A stretch of DNA of 64,000 nucleotides from Rhizobium sp. BK602 (GCF_014195095.1 NZ_JACIBC010000001.1:1031572-1095571); one strand, 5' to 3'. Shown: positions 45,428-55,218, counted from the stretch's first letter. The notes: a model not told the origin generated them from the sequence alone. A program made the numbers and translations.

Positions 45428-45844
45428 CTATCGGACTTCTCTTCCCGTTGAAATGACGGCATCAAGCGCCAGAGCGGCAGCTATTCCCACGGCATAGGCC
45501 AATATATTCCACAACGAAAACACTCGCCCCAGCAATAGAGCACCTGCAGTCGTCAATCGAAAGGCGTCCAGCCATGGCATGTGAACCAGCCGAAAAAATT
45601 CGACGCACATGGCAATCAATGCCGCGGTTCCGGCGATCTTTCCATGTTTCGCCGTGACTCGCATCGATGCGAGCAGGAGATAGACCATCGATCCCCAGAG
45701 GATCGAGCCGCCATATTTGACGACCGTAAAAGGCAGGTGCGCCTCGTATCCAAACCGCCTGAGCGCAAGACCAAAGGCGATGATCAGGGCGAGAGCTGAA
45801 AGCAGCAATACCCTTCTCGATGAGTCACTTTTCCGGACTTCCAA
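45428..45844 (-). CDS. DUF2809 family membrane protein
   Basis: A 138-residue membrane protein with about four helices. The DUF2809 blocks are V-V-K-Y-G-G-S-I-L-W-G-S-M-V-Y-L-L-L-A, E-F-F-R-L-V-H-M-P-W-L-D-A-F-R-L-T-T-A-G-A-L-L-L-G and F-S-L-W-N-I-L-A-Y-A-V-G. The probable start is TTG at 45844 with GAGGGG six bases ahead; the frame remains open to 45916 through another TTG. GC at third positions is somewhat lower than in neighbours. It is divergent from the DUF817 gene. Function unknown. Confidence 0.75.
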   Translation of the reverse strand: MEVRKSDSSRRVLLLSALALIIAFGLALRRFGYEAHLPFTVVKYGGSILWGSMVYLLLASMRVTAKHGKIAGTAALIAMCVEFFRLVHMPWLDAFRLTTAGALLLGRVFSLWNILAYAVGIAAALALDAVISTGREVR

Positions 45845-46041
45845 ATATCGCCCCTCGCAGACATCACCCTCAGGTGCTCGTAACCCGCCATCTCCATGAA
45901 AAGCAAGAGCAGACAAGTTGACTGTGGATACGGAAAATTCACGCGTGCCGATACAATGTTGGGCTGTAATTTCGCCACGCTCTTCCAGTCATCAGCATTG
46001 TTATCCGAGACGTCATCCACGCCGAGAGCGAGAACCGTTGA

Positions 46042-46911
46042 ATGTCGAAAGCCGCTGCCCTCGAAAAACTGTTGCCGTCTCTCGATAACTATCTCACCCG
46101 CGTACCTGCCCATTCCGATCTGAAAGGCATCCGTCGCTTCGCCGTCGAGCTTCTATTCTTCGGCATAAAGGAGGCGCGCGCCTGTCTTTTCGTGGGGTTG
46201 TTTTTCCTGGCGATCTTCACGGTTCCGGAAGCGGGTATCCTTCATATCCCACGCTACGATGTCCTGCTGATCATTGCGCTCGCCATCCAAATCTGGATGG
46301 TTTGGACGAAGCTCGAAAGTATCGACGAGCTGAAGGCCGTCTGCCTCTTCCATGTCGTTGGCTTTGCACTCGAAGTCTTCAAAACGTCGGGCAACGTACA
46401 ATCCTGGGCCTATCCGGACTTTGCCTATACCAAGCTTTTCGGCGTCCCGCTATTTTCCGGCTTCATGTATGCCGCGATCGGCAGCTACATCATCCAGGCA
46501 TGGCGCCTGCTCGATCTTCGCATCAAGCATCATCCGCCATACTGGATGGCCGGCCTAATCTCGGTCGCCATCTACGCCAATTTCTTCACGCACCATTATA
46601 TCGCTGACTATCGCTGGTATATTATGGCCTGCACACTGGGGCTCTATGCGCGCTCAACGGTGATCTTCCGTCCCTATGACAGCGATCGTCGAATGCCACT
46701 ACTGCTATCCTTCATACTGATCGGTTTCTTCATCTGGCTGGCGGAAAACATCAGCACCTTTTTCGGTATCTGGAGATACCCAAATCAGCTCGGCGCCTGG
46801 TCTGCAGTCCACATCGGAAAATGGAGCTCCTGGTCTCTTCTTGTCATCATGAGCTTCACCATCGTCGCCAATCTGAAACACATCAAGAAACACGTTCATA
46901 TTCCGCAATAA
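46042..46911 (+). CDS. DUF817 family membrane protein
   Basis: A 289-residue membrane protein with about eight helices, family DUF817. Diagnostic pieces: F-G-I-K-E-A-R-A-C-L-F, G-F-A-L-E-V-F-K-T-S-G-N-V-Q-S-W-A-Y-P, P-L-F-S-G-F-M-Y-A-A-I-G-S-Y and F-W-L-A-E-N-I-S-T-F-F-like I-W-L-A-E-N-I-S-T. No function is known for the family. Lower GC than the surroundings, like its DUF2809 neighbour, suggests both came in together. The ATG at 46042 has only a weak site ahead. Confidence 0.82.
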   Translation: MSKAAALEKLLPSLDNYLTRVPAHSDLKGIRRFAVELLFFGIKEARACLFVGLFFLAIFTVPEAGILHIPRYDVLLIIALAIQIWMVWTKLESIDELKAVCLFHVVGFALEVFKTSGNVQSWAYPDFAYTKLFGVPLFSGFMYAAIGSYIIQAWRLLDLRIKHHPPYWMAGLISVAIYANFFTHHYIADYRWYIMACTLGLYARSTVIFRPYDSDRRMPLLLSFILIGFFIWLAENISTFFGIWRYPNQLGAWSAVHIGKWSSWSLLVIMSFTIVANLKHIKKHVHIPQ

Positions 46912-46962
46912 TATCGCCGAGCCGAAAACAGCACGCCCTCATGCGGAGAACGCCAAGGGCCT

Positions 46963-47011
46963 GATGATCGCTCATCCGACCTTTCTGATCCCGTCTCCGA
47001 AGCGAGCCTCA
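46963..47011. repeat. Degenerate copy of the rplQ 3' end and terminator
   Basis: GATGATCGCTCATCCG (46963-46978) and CGAAGCGAGCCT (46998-47009) occur identically, in the same order and nearly the same spacing, at 48984-48999 and 49017-49028 at the end of rplQ. In both copies the last T is the first base of the stop codon of a minus-strand gene (MFS here, rplQ there). The terminator stem is decayed in this copy. This copy and the rplQ copy flank the MFS-TetR pair. Confidence 0.75.
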
Positions 47012-48208
47012 GTTGGTCGCCTTTTGCACGGCGGGATCGATTGGCCGGCTGCCTGCGTAGAATGCCACGGTGAAAACGGCGACCAGGGCCAATGCCGAGC
47101 CGAGCCATGCGGTCCCCAGAATTCCCACGCGGTCCACCGTTTCGCCGCCGGCCAACGCGCCGGCAGCCAAAGCCCATTGAAACAGCGAGTTGAAGACCAC
47201 CTGCCCGCTTTCTGGCGAATGGATGGAGGAGCGGTACATCCATGTCTGGAGAGAAACGGGCAGACCGCCGAAGGCGAAGCCCCATGCGATCACCAGCATG
47301 ATGGCTGCCGCCTCGATCCCGCCGATCAATGCAAACAGGGCGGTTGCCATCGCAATGAGAAAGCCCACGCCGATCAGCGTTTCCCGCAAATGCGAATTGA
47401 CCAGCGTTCCGGCAACAAAGTTTCCGGCAAAAGCGGCGACACCATAGGCCAGCAGAATCGGCGTGACATAGACCCCATCGATCCCGGCGAGATCGACCAG
47501 CAGCGAGGTGATATAGGTATAGGCGACGAAATGGCCTGTGACCAGAAAGCCGGTTGCGAACAGGCCCACGCGAGCCGCCGGGAGGGCAAACAAGGCTGTC
47601 ATGTCGCTGAAACGAACGCCCTTTGTCGTCGGCAGTGACGGCAAGAGAACGATCTGAGCGAACAGGACAAGCACCGCAAAGGCTGCATTGGCGACGAAAG
47701 CCATGCGCCATCCCGCCAATTCCCCGAGCAGCGTTCCGGCTGGCACGCCAGCTACGGTGCCAATCGAAACGCCCGACAAGATCACCGCGAATGCCAGCCC
47801 GATCTTGTGATCCGGCACGAGGCGCGCGGCAGCGGCAACCGCAAGCGCCCAAAAGCCGGCGACGGCCAGTCCCAGCAGGAACCTGGCGAACAGCAATACC
47901 GCAAAGCTCTCGGCAAACGCAGCCAGGCCGTTTGAAACAGCCAACAGAAGGGTCATGGTCAAAAGGCCAAGCCGGCGATTGATGCGTCCCGCCGCAAGCA
48001 TGAGAAGCGGCCCCGCAATTGCCGCCACCAGGCCGGGGACCGTCACCATCATCCCGGCCCGCCCTATCGACACGCCCATCTCACGGGCGATGCCGTTGAG
48101 AAGACCTACAGGCAGGAATTCTGTCGTGACGAGGGCAAAGGTGCCCGCGGCCACGGAGCATATCGCCAGCCATACTCTTATCGAGACCTCATCCGCCTTC
48201 AGCATCAT
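47009..48208 (-). CDS. MFS transporter, DHA1-type drug/metabolite exporter
   Basis: A 399-residue major facilitator with 12 predicted helices. Motif A variant G-R-I-N-R-R-L-G between helices 2 and 3, L-L-G-L-A-V-A-G-F-W-A-L-A-V-A in helix 4, and motif C-like G-V-S-I-G-T-V-A-G-V-P-A-G-T-L-L-G in helix 5 place it among DHA1/AraJ-NepI-like exporters. Divergent from a TetR regulator with a long palindromic operator between. Substrate unknown; probably a drug or purine-like metabolite. Its 3' end abuts the degenerate rplQ-like repeat. Confidence 0.88.
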   Translation of the reverse strand: MMLKADEVSIRVWLAICSVAAGTFALVTTEFLPVGLLNGIAREMGVSIGRAGMMVTVPGLVAAIAGPLLMLAAGRINRRLGLLTMTLLLAVSNGLAAFAESFAVLLFARFLLGLAVAGFWALAVAAAARLVPDHKIGLAFAVILSGVSIGTVAGVPAGTLLGELAGWRMAFVANAAFAVLVLFAQIVLLPSLPTTKGVRFSDMTALFALPAARVGLFATGFLVTGHFVAYTYITSLLVDLAGIDGVYVTPILLAYGVAAFAGNFVAGTLVNSHLRETLIGVGFLIAMATALFALIGGIEAAAIMLVIAWGFAFGGLPVSLQTWMYRSSIHSPESGQVVFNSLFQWALAAGALAGGETVDRVGILGTAWLGSALALVAVFTVAFYAGSRPIDPAVQKATN

Positions 48209-48217
48209 CGTTCCATC

Positions 48218-48303
48218 AATTTTATATCGATCGGTATATTACTGATCGATATAAAATTATCGACTGCGGCCGTCAATCCTGTTATGTACCGATCGATCTA
48301 AAA
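48218..48303. promoter_or_regulatory. TetR operator region between MFS and tetR genes
   Basis: Perfect 15-base arms AATTTTATATCGATC (48218-48232) and GATCGATATAAAATT (48244-48258) flank an 11-base spacer. A further copy of the half-site, GATCGATCTAAAATT, lies just upstream of the tetR gene (about 48291-48305). This is a strong operator candidate controlling both divergent genes. Confidence 0.75.
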
Positions 48304-48316
48304 TTGGACACAAATC

Positions 48317-48904
48317 ATGGGACGCCCGCGGGAATTCGATATCGATCAGGCGCTCGACTGCGCCTTGAAGCAATTTTGGGAGAAAGGCTACGAGGGCACG
48401 TCCCTCTCCGATTTGACGGACGCCATGGGCATTACCCGCCCCAGCCTCTATGCGACCTTCGGCAACAAGGAGCAGCTTTTTCTCAAGGTCATCGAACGCT
48501 ACGGCCATGATCATGCGGTCTATGCGCGCGACGCCGTTGCGCAGCCCAATGCGGCGGCTGTGGCGCGATACCTGCTGCGCTCGGCGGCCGACGCGCAAAC
48601 GAACCCCGACTACCCGCATGGCTGCCTCGAAATGCACGCCGCCCTCGTCTGTAGCGACGATTCGCAGCCGATCAGGCAGATCCTCATCCAACGCCGGGCT
48701 GCGGCTCGGACACTGTTGCAGGAGCGTCTGGAGCGGGCGATTGCCGAAGGGGACTTGCCGCCGGATACCAATGCCGCCGATCTGGCGCGGCTTCTGTTCG
48801 CCATATCGCAAGGCATGGCGGTGCAGGCTGCCGATGGCGCCACGCGGACCGAGTTGCACCGCCTCGCCGACGATGCGCTCCGGCGCCTGGGATTGACGGA
48901 CTGA
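48317..48904 (+). CDS. TetR family transcriptional regulator
   Basis: A 195-residue TetR repressor. M-G-R-P-R-E-F-D at the start, then the helix-turn-helix Y-E-G-T-S-L-S-D-L-T-D-A-M-G-I-T-R-P-S-L-Y-A-T-F-G-N-K-E (about 25-52). The effector domain includes H-G-C-L-E-M-H-A-A-L-V-C. Divergent from the MFS exporter gene with shared dyad operators, so it probably represses that gene until its ligand binds. Confidence 0.9.
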   Translation: MGRPREFDIDQALDCALKQFWEKGYEGTSLSDLTDAMGITRPSLYATFGNKEQLFLKVIERYGHDHAVYARDAVAQPNAAAVARYLLRSAADAQTNPDYPHGCLEMHAALVCSDDSQPIRQILIQRRAAARTLLQERLERAIAEGDLPPDTNAADLARLLFAISQGMAVQAADGATRTELHRLADDALRRLGLTD

Positions 48905-48975
48905 GGAACACTTATCCGGATCGTTCGTGCGTGACGAACGCCTCCATCAGCCATCCTCATATGCAAAATATGCAA

Positions 48976-49005
48976 AAAGGCCGGATGATCGCTCATCCGG
49001 CCTTT
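48976..49005 (-). terminator. Rho-independent terminator of the rpsM-rpsK-rpoA-rplQ unit
   Basis: A perfect 13-base-pair stem, AAAGGCCGGATGA/TCATCCGGCCTTT, with a four-base loop, then TT on the minus strand. It lies 23 bases after the rplQ stop. The strongest terminator in the window. Confidence 0.95.
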
Positions 49006-49027
49006 CGATTCTTATACGAAGCGAGCC

Positions 49028-49450
49028 TTAAGCGGCTGCGGCTTCTTCCTCGGCGGCAACGCGAGCCTTGTCGGCTGCGCCCTTGGCGGAGGTGTCGCGA
49101 TCGACGAATTCGACGACTGCGAGAGCGGCATTGTCGCCCTGGCGGAAGCCGGCCTTCATGATGCGCAGGTAGCCGCCGTTGCGGGTGGCGTAGCGCGTTG
49201 CGATCGCGTCGAAGAGCTTCGAAACGACGGCGGCGTCGCGGATCTGCGAGATGGCCTGACGACGAGCGTGCAGGTCACCGCGCTTGCCGAGGGTAACCAG
49301 CTTCTCGACGATCGGACGAATTTCCTTCGCCTTCGGGAGCGTGGTGACGATCTGCTCATGGGTGATGAGCGAAGCCGCCATGTTGGCGAACATCGCCTTA
49401 CGGTGGCTAGCGGTTCTATTCAGCTTGCGGCCGGCTTTACCGTGGCGCAT
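49028..49450 (-). CDS. rplQ: 50S ribosomal protein L17
   Basis: A 140-residue protein of the large subunit near the tunnel exit. [24 protein letters not shown] is the universal L17 start. The C-terminal tail is extended by an alanine/glutamate-rich end, common in alphaproteobacteria. Last gene of the alpha operon, 48 bases after rpoA and followed by a strong terminator. Its 3' end is partly repeated at 46963-47011. Confidence 0.97.
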   Translation of the reverse strand: MRHGKAGRKLNRTASHRKAMFANMAASLITHEQIVTTLPKAKEIRPIVEKLVTLGKRGDLHARRQAISQIRDAAVVSKLFDAIATRYATRNGGYLRIMKAGFRQGDNAALAVVEFVDRDTSAKGAADKARVAAEEEAAAA

Positions 49451-49498
49451 GGCTATTCTCCTTCACTTGCAGGCTTCATTCGCCTGCCGTTTGAAACG

Positions 49499-50509
49499 TT
49501 AGTATTGGTCTTCGTAACGCTTGGCGAGATCTTCGATGTTCTCGGGCGGCCATGCCGGCACTTCCATGCCGAGGTGCAGGCCCATGGAAGCGAGAACTTC
49601 CTTGATTTCGTTCAGCGACTTGCGACCAAAATTCGGCGTGCGGAGCATCTCTGCTTCGGTCTTCTGAATGAGGTCGCCGATGTAGACGATGTTGTCGTTC
49701 TTCAGGCAGTTTGCCGAGCGAACGGACAGTTCCAGTTCGTCCACCTTCTTGAGGAGAGCCGGGTTGAAAGCGAGTTCGGTAACTGCTTCCTCTTCGGTTT
49801 CCTTCTGCGGTTCGTCGAAGTTGACGAAGACGCCAAGCTGATCCTGGAGGATGCGAGCCGCGAAAGCGACGGCATCTTCACCGGTGATCGAACCATCGGT
49901 TTCGATCGACATGCTCAGCTTGTCGTAGTCGAGAACCTGTCCTTCGCGGGTATTTTCTACCTTGTAGGACACCTTCTTGACCGGCGAATAAAGGCTATCG
50001 ACCGGGATGAGACCGATCGGAGCATCTTCCGCACGATTACGTTCGGCCGGGACGTAGCCCTTGCCGTTGTTGACGGTGAATTCCATGCGGATTTCGGCGC
50101 CCTCGTCGAGCGTGCAGATGACATGCTCGGGGTTGAGGATTTCGATATCGCCGACCGTCTGGATGTCGCCAGCCGTGACCACGCCTGGGCCCTGCTTGCG
50201 GACGACCATGCGCTTGCTGTCATCGCCGTCCATCTTGATGGCGATTTCCTTGATGTTCAGCACGATGTCCGTCACGTCTTCCCGAACACCCGGGATAGAG
50301 GAGAACTCATGCAGCACGCCGTCGATCTGCACGGCCGTCACAGCGGCACCGCGCAGAGAGGACAGCAGAACGCGGCGCAGCGCGTTGCCGAGGGTAAGAC
50401 CGAAGCCACGCTCCAGCGGTTCGGCCACGAGCGTTGCCTTGGTGCGGCCGCTCGAGGTGAACTCGACCTTGTTCGGCTTGATCAGTTCCTGCCAGTTTTT
50501 CTGAATCAT
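49499..50509 (-). CDS. rpoA: DNA-directed RNA polymerase alpha subunit
   Basis: A 336-residue alpha subunit that nucleates core polymerase assembly. N-terminal domain with [22 protein letters not shown], linker, then the C-terminal domain with [18 protein letters not shown] and [10 protein letters not shown], which contacts UP elements and activators. Lies between rpsK (103-base gap) and rplQ, the standard order. Confidence 0.98.
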   Translation of the reverse strand: MIQKNWQELIKPNKVEFTSSGRTKATLVAEPLERGFGLTLGNALRRVLLSSLRGAAVTAVQIDGVLHEFSSIPGVREDVTDIVLNIKEIAIKMDGDDSKRMVVRKQGPGVVTAGDIQTVGDIEILNPEHVICTLDEGAEIRMEFTVNNGKGYVPAERNRAEDAPIGLIPVDSLYSPVKKVSYKVENTREGQVLDYDKLSMSIETDGSITGEDAVAFAARILQDQLGVFVNFDEPQKETEEEAVTELAFNPALLKKVDELELSVRSANCLKNDNIVYIGDLIQKTEAEMLRTPNFGRKSLNEIKEVLASMGLHLGMEVPAWPPENIEDLAKRYEDQY

Positions 50510-50612
50510 ATTCTTGCCTTCCGTTCGTTGTCACCATCCAATCGTGACAACCGAGCTTGAGAAGCACCGGGCTGGGCACAGTCGCGCCGGCCGGTGTCGT
50601 GAGTGGCGATGA

Positions 50613-51002
50613 TCAGACGCGGCGCTTCTTGCGCGGGCGGCAACCATTGTGCGGGATCGGCGTCACGTCGCGGATGGACGTGATCATGAAACCGGCAGCC
50701 TGGAGCGCGCGCAGAGCGGATTCACGACCGGAGCCCGGACCGCAAACTTCGACTTCCAGCGACTTCATGCCATGTTCCTGGGCCTTCTTGGCGCAGTCTT
50801 CAGCAGCGATCTGGGCAGCGAACGGGGTCGACTTGCGCGAACCCTTGAAGCCCTTGGCACCAGCGGACGACCAGGCAATCGCGTTGCCCTGTGCGTCGGT
50901 GATGGTGATCATCGTGTTGTTGAAGGTCGAGTTGACGTGCGCAACGCCCGACGTGATATTCTTGCGCTCGCGACGGCGAACGCGGACGGCTTCCTTGGCC
51001 AT
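50613..51002 (-). CDS. rpsK: 30S ribosomal protein S11
   Basis: A 129-residue small-subunit platform protein. [29 protein letters not shown] and the C-terminal [18 protein letters not shown] are conserved S11 segments. Follows rpsM by 133 bases; that spacing is long for this operon, but I see no terminator there. Confidence 0.98.
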   Translation of the reverse strand: MAKEAVRVRRRERKNITSGVAHVNSTFNNTMITITDAQGNAIAWSSAGAKGFKGSRKSTPFAAQIAAEDCAKKAQEHGMKSLEVEVCGPGSGRESALRALQAAGFMITSIRDVTPIPHNGCRPRKKRRV

Positions 51003-51135
51003 GATAGTCCTTTCTTGGATCTCTGCACCGCCGTAACGCCAGCGGCTACACCGGAACGGCGCCCTTGCGGCCCCGCTCCAAACTCAAAAGAGGCCGGCGC
51101 AGACCGCCAGCCTCCAACATCCGGCTTCCCGGAAA

Positions 51136-51504
51136 TTACTTCTTCTTACCAGCAATAGCCTTTGCCGGGCCCTTGCGGGTGCGGGCATTGGTATGGGTGC
51201 GCTGGCCGCGAACCGGCAGGCCGCGACGATGACGCAGGCCGCGGTAGCTGCCCAGATCCATCAGACGCTTAATGTTCATCGCGGTTTCGCGACGAAGATC
51301 GCCCTCGACCTGATAGTCGCGGTCGATGGTTTCGCGGATCTGCAGAACTTCGGCGTCCGTCAGCTGATTGACGCGACGCTCAGCCGGAATACCGACCTTC
51401 TCGCAGATTTCCTGTGCAAACTTCGGTCCGATCCCGTGAATGTAGCGAAGCGCAATAACTACGCGCTTTGCAGTCGGGATGTTGACGCCAGCGATACGAG
51501 CCAC
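51136..51504 (-). CDS. rpsM: 30S ribosomal protein S13
   Basis: A 122-residue small-subunit head protein. [19 protein letters not shown] at the start and [25 protein letters not shown] are the family hallmarks. First gene of the alpha-operon part, 218 bases after adk. No rpmJ gene precedes it, as in other alphaproteobacteria. Confidence 0.98.
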   Translation of the reverse strand: MARIAGVNIPTAKRVVIALRYIHGIGPKFAQEICEKVGIPAERRVNQLTDAEVLQIRETIDRDYQVEGDLRRETAMNIKRLMDLGSYRGLRHRRGLPVRGQRTHTNARTRKGPAKAIAGKKK

Positions 51505-51722
51505 GCCTGTTCTCCTTGCATTCCTTTTGCCTAGGCAAAGGGCTTTGTTATGCAGCCCTGGGGCTGCTTGTTCGACTTAGGTCCGCAACACGTCAAAACG
51601 ACCGTACCCGGACTTCCCGGTGGAAATCCGCGCCGATCGCATGGCATGTCGCGAGTTGGCGCGGTGTTTAGCGGAATCAGTGCAAAAAAGCAACCGCTCC
51701 CGGCAAGTTTATTTTAAGCTAT
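51505..51722. other. Leader region between adk and rpsM
   Basis: GCAGCCC-TG-GGGCTGC forms a compact hairpin at 51552-51567, 47 bases before the rpsM start, where ribosomal-protein autoregulation would act. Just after the adk stop, a weak stem followed by a run of six T on the minus strand (51694-51714 region) could be a partial terminator. Both are tentative. Confidence 0.4.
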
Positions 51723-52373
51723 CTAAAGCTCAGAGAGGATAGCCTCGATATCGGCGGTCACATGCTCGATGTCGGCCATGCCGTCGACCGACCTGAGCTT
51801 GCCCTTGGCATAGTAGTAACCGATGAGCGGAGAGGTTTCCTTGTAGTAGACCTGCAGACGCTCGACAACGGTTTCCCTGTTGTCGTCGGCCCGGCGCTTG
51901 AAATGCGTCGAACCGCAACGGTCGCACACACCCTCCACCCTGGGACGCAGGTTTTCGTCGTGATAGCCGGCGCCGCAATTGGCGCAGGTATAGCGACCCG
52001 AGATACGGTCGGCGAGCACGGCGTCGTCCACCTTGATCTCGATGACGGCAGAAAGGTCGAGACCCTTCGCCTTCAGCATCGCTTCTGTCGCATCCGCCTG
52101 CACGAGCGTGCGCGGAAAACCGTCGAGGATGAATCCCCTGGCGCAATCCGGCTGATCGATACGTTCAGATACGATAGCGTTGACGATGTCGTCCGAAACA
52201 AGCTTGCCGGCGTCCATCACGGCCTTGGCGCGCTTGCCTACTTCAGTCCCGGCCGCTACCGCGGCCCTCAGCATATCCCCCGTGGAAAGCTGCGGGATGC
52301 CATGCTTTTCCACGATACGCTGGGCCTGGGTTCCCTTACCTGCACCCGGCGGCCCCAAAAGTATCAATCTCAT
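51723..52373 (-). CDS. adk: Adenylate kinase
   Basis: A 216-residue kinase equilibrating ATP + AMP with 2 ADP. P-loop G-P-P-G-A-G-K-G-T (7-15), F-I-L-D-G-F-P-R-T (81-89), and a long LID domain with four cysteines, C130, C133, C150 and C153, that can bind zinc; E. coli Adk lacks these. The ATG overlaps the secY stop (ATGA), so both are coupled. Confidence 0.97.
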   Translation of the reverse strand: MRLILLGPPGAGKGTQAQRIVEKHGIPQLSTGDMLRAAVAAGTEVGKRAKAVMDAGKLVSDDIVNAIVSERIDQPDCARGFILDGFPRTLVQADATEAMLKAKGLDLSAVIEIKVDDAVLADRISGRYTCANCGAGYHDENLRPRVEGVCDRCGSTHFKRRADDNRETVVERLQVYYKETSPLIGYYYAKGKLRSVDGMADIEHVTADIEAILSEL

Positions 52374-53710
52374 CGCCCCCTCTTTCCTCCACGCAACTTC
52401 GATTTCTTGATCAGGCCTTCGTATTGCTGTGCGATCAGGTGACCCTGAATCTGCGCCACCGTATCCAGCGTTACGCTAACCACGATCAGAAGCGAAGTGC
52501 CACCCAGGGCCAGCGGAATACCGGTCTGGGACACGAGAATTTCGGGCAGGATGCAGACGAAGACGAGATAGATCGCGCCGATCACGGTGATGCGGGTCAG
52601 CACATAGTCGATATATTCGGCGGTGCGCTCGCCCGGACGGATGCCCGGAATGAAGCCGCCATGCTTCTTCAGATTGTCGGCCGTATCCTTCGGATTGAAG
52701 ACCAGAGCGGTATAGAAGAAGGCGAAGAAAGCGATCAGGCCGGCGTACAGCACCATGTAGATCGGCTGGCCGTGGCCAAGGGCGGCGACGATCGAGGTGA
52801 CCCAGGTCGGCAATGCCGTATTGTTGCCGAGACCGGCAACCGTTGCCGGCAGCAGCAGCAGCGACGACGCGAAGATCGCCGGGATGACGCCCGACGTATT
52901 GAGCTTCAGCGGCAAATGCGAGGTGTCGCCCTGGAACATGCGGGTACCGACCTGGCGCTTCGGATACTGGATCAGCAGGCGGCGCTGGGCGCGCTCCACG
53001 AAGACGATCAGCGCGATGACCAGGATCGCCACGACGAGGACGGCGAGAATGAGGCCCGTCGACAGGGCGCCGGTGCGGCCAAGTTCGAGCGTTCCGGCAA
53101 GCGCGTTCGGAAGACCGGCGGCGATGCCTGCGAAGATGATCAGCGAAATACCATTGCCGATACCGCGCGAGGTCACCTGCTCGCCGAGCCACATCAGGAA
53201 CATCGTGCCGCCAAGCAGCGAGATGACGGTGGAAATGCGGAAGAACCAGCCCGGATCGAGAACAACACCGTTGCCGTGCTCAAGGCCGATCGCAATGCCA
53301 TAGGCCTGCAATACGCCGAGCAACACGGTGCCGTAGCGGGTGTACTGGTTGATGATCTTGCGGCCCTGCTCGCCTTCCTTCTTCAGGTTCTCGAGCGCCG
53401 GCACGACAGAGGTCATGAGCTGAACGATGATCGAAGCGGAGATGTAGGGCATGATGCCGAGCGCGAAGATCGCCATGCGCTGAACGGCACCGCCGGAAAA
53501 CATGTTGAAGAGGCCGAGAATGCCGCCCGACTGATTCTGGAAAGCCTGGGCATAGGCCAGCGGGTTAAGACCCGGAAGCGGGATATGGGTTCCCAGTCGG
53601 TAGACAAGGAGAGCGCCAAGCGTGAACCACAGGCGCTTCTTGAGATCCTCGGCTTTGGCGAAGGTCGAAAAATTGAGATTGGACGCCAATTGTTCCGCTG
53701 CAGAAGCCAT
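52370..53710 (-). CDS. secY: Preprotein translocase subunit SecY
   Basis: A 446-residue, ten-helix channel subunit of the Sec translocon. Typical segments: [42 protein letters not shown] and [15 protein letters not shown]. Lies 229 bases after rplO across a terminator-like hairpin, so it should have its own promoter; in E. coli secY is directly joined to rplO. Confidence 0.98.
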   Translation of the reverse strand: MASAAEQLASNLNFSTFAKAEDLKKRLWFTLGALLVYRLGTHIPLPGLNPLAYAQAFQNQSGGILGLFNMFSGGAVQRMAIFALGIMPYISASIIVQLMTSVVPALENLKKEGEQGRKIINQYTRYGTVLLGVLQAYGIAIGLEHGNGVVLDPGWFFRISTVISLLGGTMFLMWLGEQVTSRGIGNGISLIIFAGIAAGLPNALAGTLELGRTGALSTGLILAVLVVAILVIALIVFVERAQRRLLIQYPKRQVGTRMFQGDTSHLPLKLNTSGVIPAIFASSLLLLPATVAGLGNNTALPTWVTSIVAALGHGQPIYMVLYAGLIAFFAFFYTALVFNPKDTADNLKKHGGFIPGIRPGERTAEYIDYVLTRITVIGAIYLVFVCILPEILVSQTGIPLALGGTSLLIVVSVTLDTVAQIQGHLIAQQYEGLIKKSKLRGGKRGR

Positions 53711-53891
53711 TCAAATCTCCGCACTACCAATTCCGGCATCATCGGCCGGGTCCGGAATCAGTCTGTAAATTGTTCAAAAGCCGGGCTTCGGACGGATTGC
53801 ACTGCAATCGGATGCCTCACCCTCGGTTCCCGTTTTTCACCGGAAAGACACTGCTGCATCAATCAGGTTCGTGAGGCTCACATATGGGAGC

Positions 53892-53922
53892 AAAATCGCC
53901 CGGTGTGAAGCACCCCGGGCGA
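53892..53922 (-). terminator. Terminator-like hairpin between rplO and secY
   Basis: On the minus strand TCGCCCGG pairs with CCGGGCGA (53896-53903 and 53915-53922) around GGTGCTTCACA, followed by TTTTGC. It lies 14 bases after the rplO stop and separates the spc ribosomal genes from secY-adk. Confidence 0.75.
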
Positions 53923-53935
53923 CTTATTGATAATA

Positions 53936-54406
53936 TTATTCTGCGGCAGAAGCGAGCAGCTTGATGGAGCCGCCGGCCTTTTCGATCTTTTCGACCGCGG
54001 TCTTGGAGGCGCCTGCAACTTCCAGCGACAGCTTCGCCTTCAGTTCGCCATCCGAGAGTACGCGCACGCCATCCTTGACGCGGCGAATCACGCCGGCAGC
54101 CTTGAGGGCAGCGGCATCGACAGTCGACTTGGCATCGAGCTTGCCGGCGTCAACCGCAGCCTGGATGCGAGCCAGGGATACGACGACGTAGTCGGAAGCG
54201 AAGATGTTGTTGAAGCCGCGCTTCGGCAGGCGACGGTAGATGGGCATCTGACCGCCTTCGAAGCCGTTGATGGCAACGCCCGAACGGGACTTCTGACCCT
54301 TCACACCACGGCCGCCGGTCTTGCCGGAGCCGGAGCCGATGCCGCGGCCGAGGCGCTTGCGGCTGTGGGTCGAACCTTCGTTGTCCTTGATCTCATTCAG
54401 TTTCAT
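53936..54406 (-). CDS. rplO: 50S ribosomal protein L15
   Basis: A 156-residue large-subunit protein. [29 protein letters not shown] is the L15 N-terminus; the glycine-rich basic arm threads into rRNA. Start at 54406 (a longer in-frame reading exists upstream but lacks family likeness). Follows rpmD by 16 bases. Confidence 0.97.
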   Translation of the reverse strand: MKLNEIKDNEGSTHSRKRLGRGIGSGSGKTGGRGVKGQKSRSGVAINGFEGGQMPIYRRLPKRGFNNIFASDYVVVSLARIQAAVDAGKLDAKSTVDAAALKAAGVIRRVKDGVRVLSDGELKAKLSLEVAGASKTAVEKIEKAGGSIKLLASAAE

Positions 54407-54422
54407 AGCGAATACCTCCGGC

Positions 54423-54635
54423 TTACTTCTCGTCGACGACGCGAACGAGATGCTGGACAGCACGGATCATGCCACGAACGGCCGGAGTATCTTCCAGCGT
54501 GCGGCGACGGTGCAGCTTGTTCAGTCCGAGACCGATCAGCGTCTGACGCTGAACATCCGGACGGCGGATGGGGCTGCCAATCTGTTCGACCGTAACGGTC
54601 GCCTTGGCTTCTGCCTTCTTGGTCGTCTTGGCCAT
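54423..54635 (-). CDS. rpmD: 50S ribosomal protein L30
   Basis: A 70-residue protein: [13 protein letters not shown] and [20 protein letters not shown] are conserved in L30. It sits between rpsE and rplO with 13- and 16-base gaps, the standard spc order. Confidence 0.97.
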   Translation of the reverse strand: MAKTTKKAEAKATVTVEQIGSPIRRPDVQRQTLIGLGLNKLHRRRTLEDTPAVRGMIRAVQHLVRVVDEK

Positions 54636-54648
54636 AGGTCAAACTCCC

Positions 54649-55218
54649 TTATTCTTCGGAGGCGTTGCCCGAAGCGGAACGACGAGCCTGCAGGGTGGCA
54701 TACTTGATGCCGCGCTGAGCTGCGATGTCCTTCGGGTGAACCTGGTGCTTCAGGGCGTCGAACGTGGCGCGAACCATGTTGTACGGGTTCGACGAGCCGG
54801 TCGACTTGGCGACGACGTCATGAACGCCGAGCGTTTCGAAAACGGCGCGCATCGGACCGCCGGCGATGATACCGGTACCGACCTTGGCCGAGCGCAGCAG
54901 AACCTTGCCGGCGCCATGACGGCCATGGACGTCGTGATGCAGCGTACGGCCGTCGCGCAGCGGTACGAAAATCATGTCGCGCTTGGCGCTTTCGGTTGCC
55001 TTGCGGATGGCTTCCGGCACTTCGCGTGCCTTGCCATGACCGAAGCCGACGCGGCCCTTCTGGTCACCGACGACGACGAGAGCGGCGAAACCGAAACGGC
55101 GGCCACCCTTTACAACCTTGGCGACGCGGTTGATCGCGACCAGCTTGTCGACGAATTCGCTATCGCGCTCTTCACGGCTCTGACGGTCTTCCCGCGGAGC
55201 CCTCTTTTCCTGTGCCAT
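54649..55218 (-). CDS. rpsE: 30S ribosomal protein S5
   Basis: A 189-residue small-subunit protein important for decoding accuracy. [29 protein letters not shown] is the S5 double-stranded RNA-binding domain; [10 protein letters not shown] and G-G-P-M-R-A-V-F lie in the C-terminal domain. The start at 55218 follows AGGAAGAGGACA. A run of lysine/arginine codons upstream is excluded. Confidence 0.97.
   Translation of the reverse strand: MAQEKRAPREDRQSREERDSEFVDKLVAINRVAKVVKGGRRFGFAALVVVGDQKGRVGFGHGKAREVPEAIRKATESAKRDMIFVPLRDGRTLHHDVHGRHGAGKVLLRSAKVGTGIIAGGPMRAVFETLGVHDVVAKSTGSSNPYNMVRATFDALKHQVHPKDIAAQRGIKYATLQARRSASGNASEE

Noticed and set aside
51505..51722. rpmJ (L36) between adk and rpsM
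   Set aside because: No 41-codon L36-like frame with the C-x-x-C...H pattern exists there; alphaproteobacteria usually carry rpmJ elsewhere.
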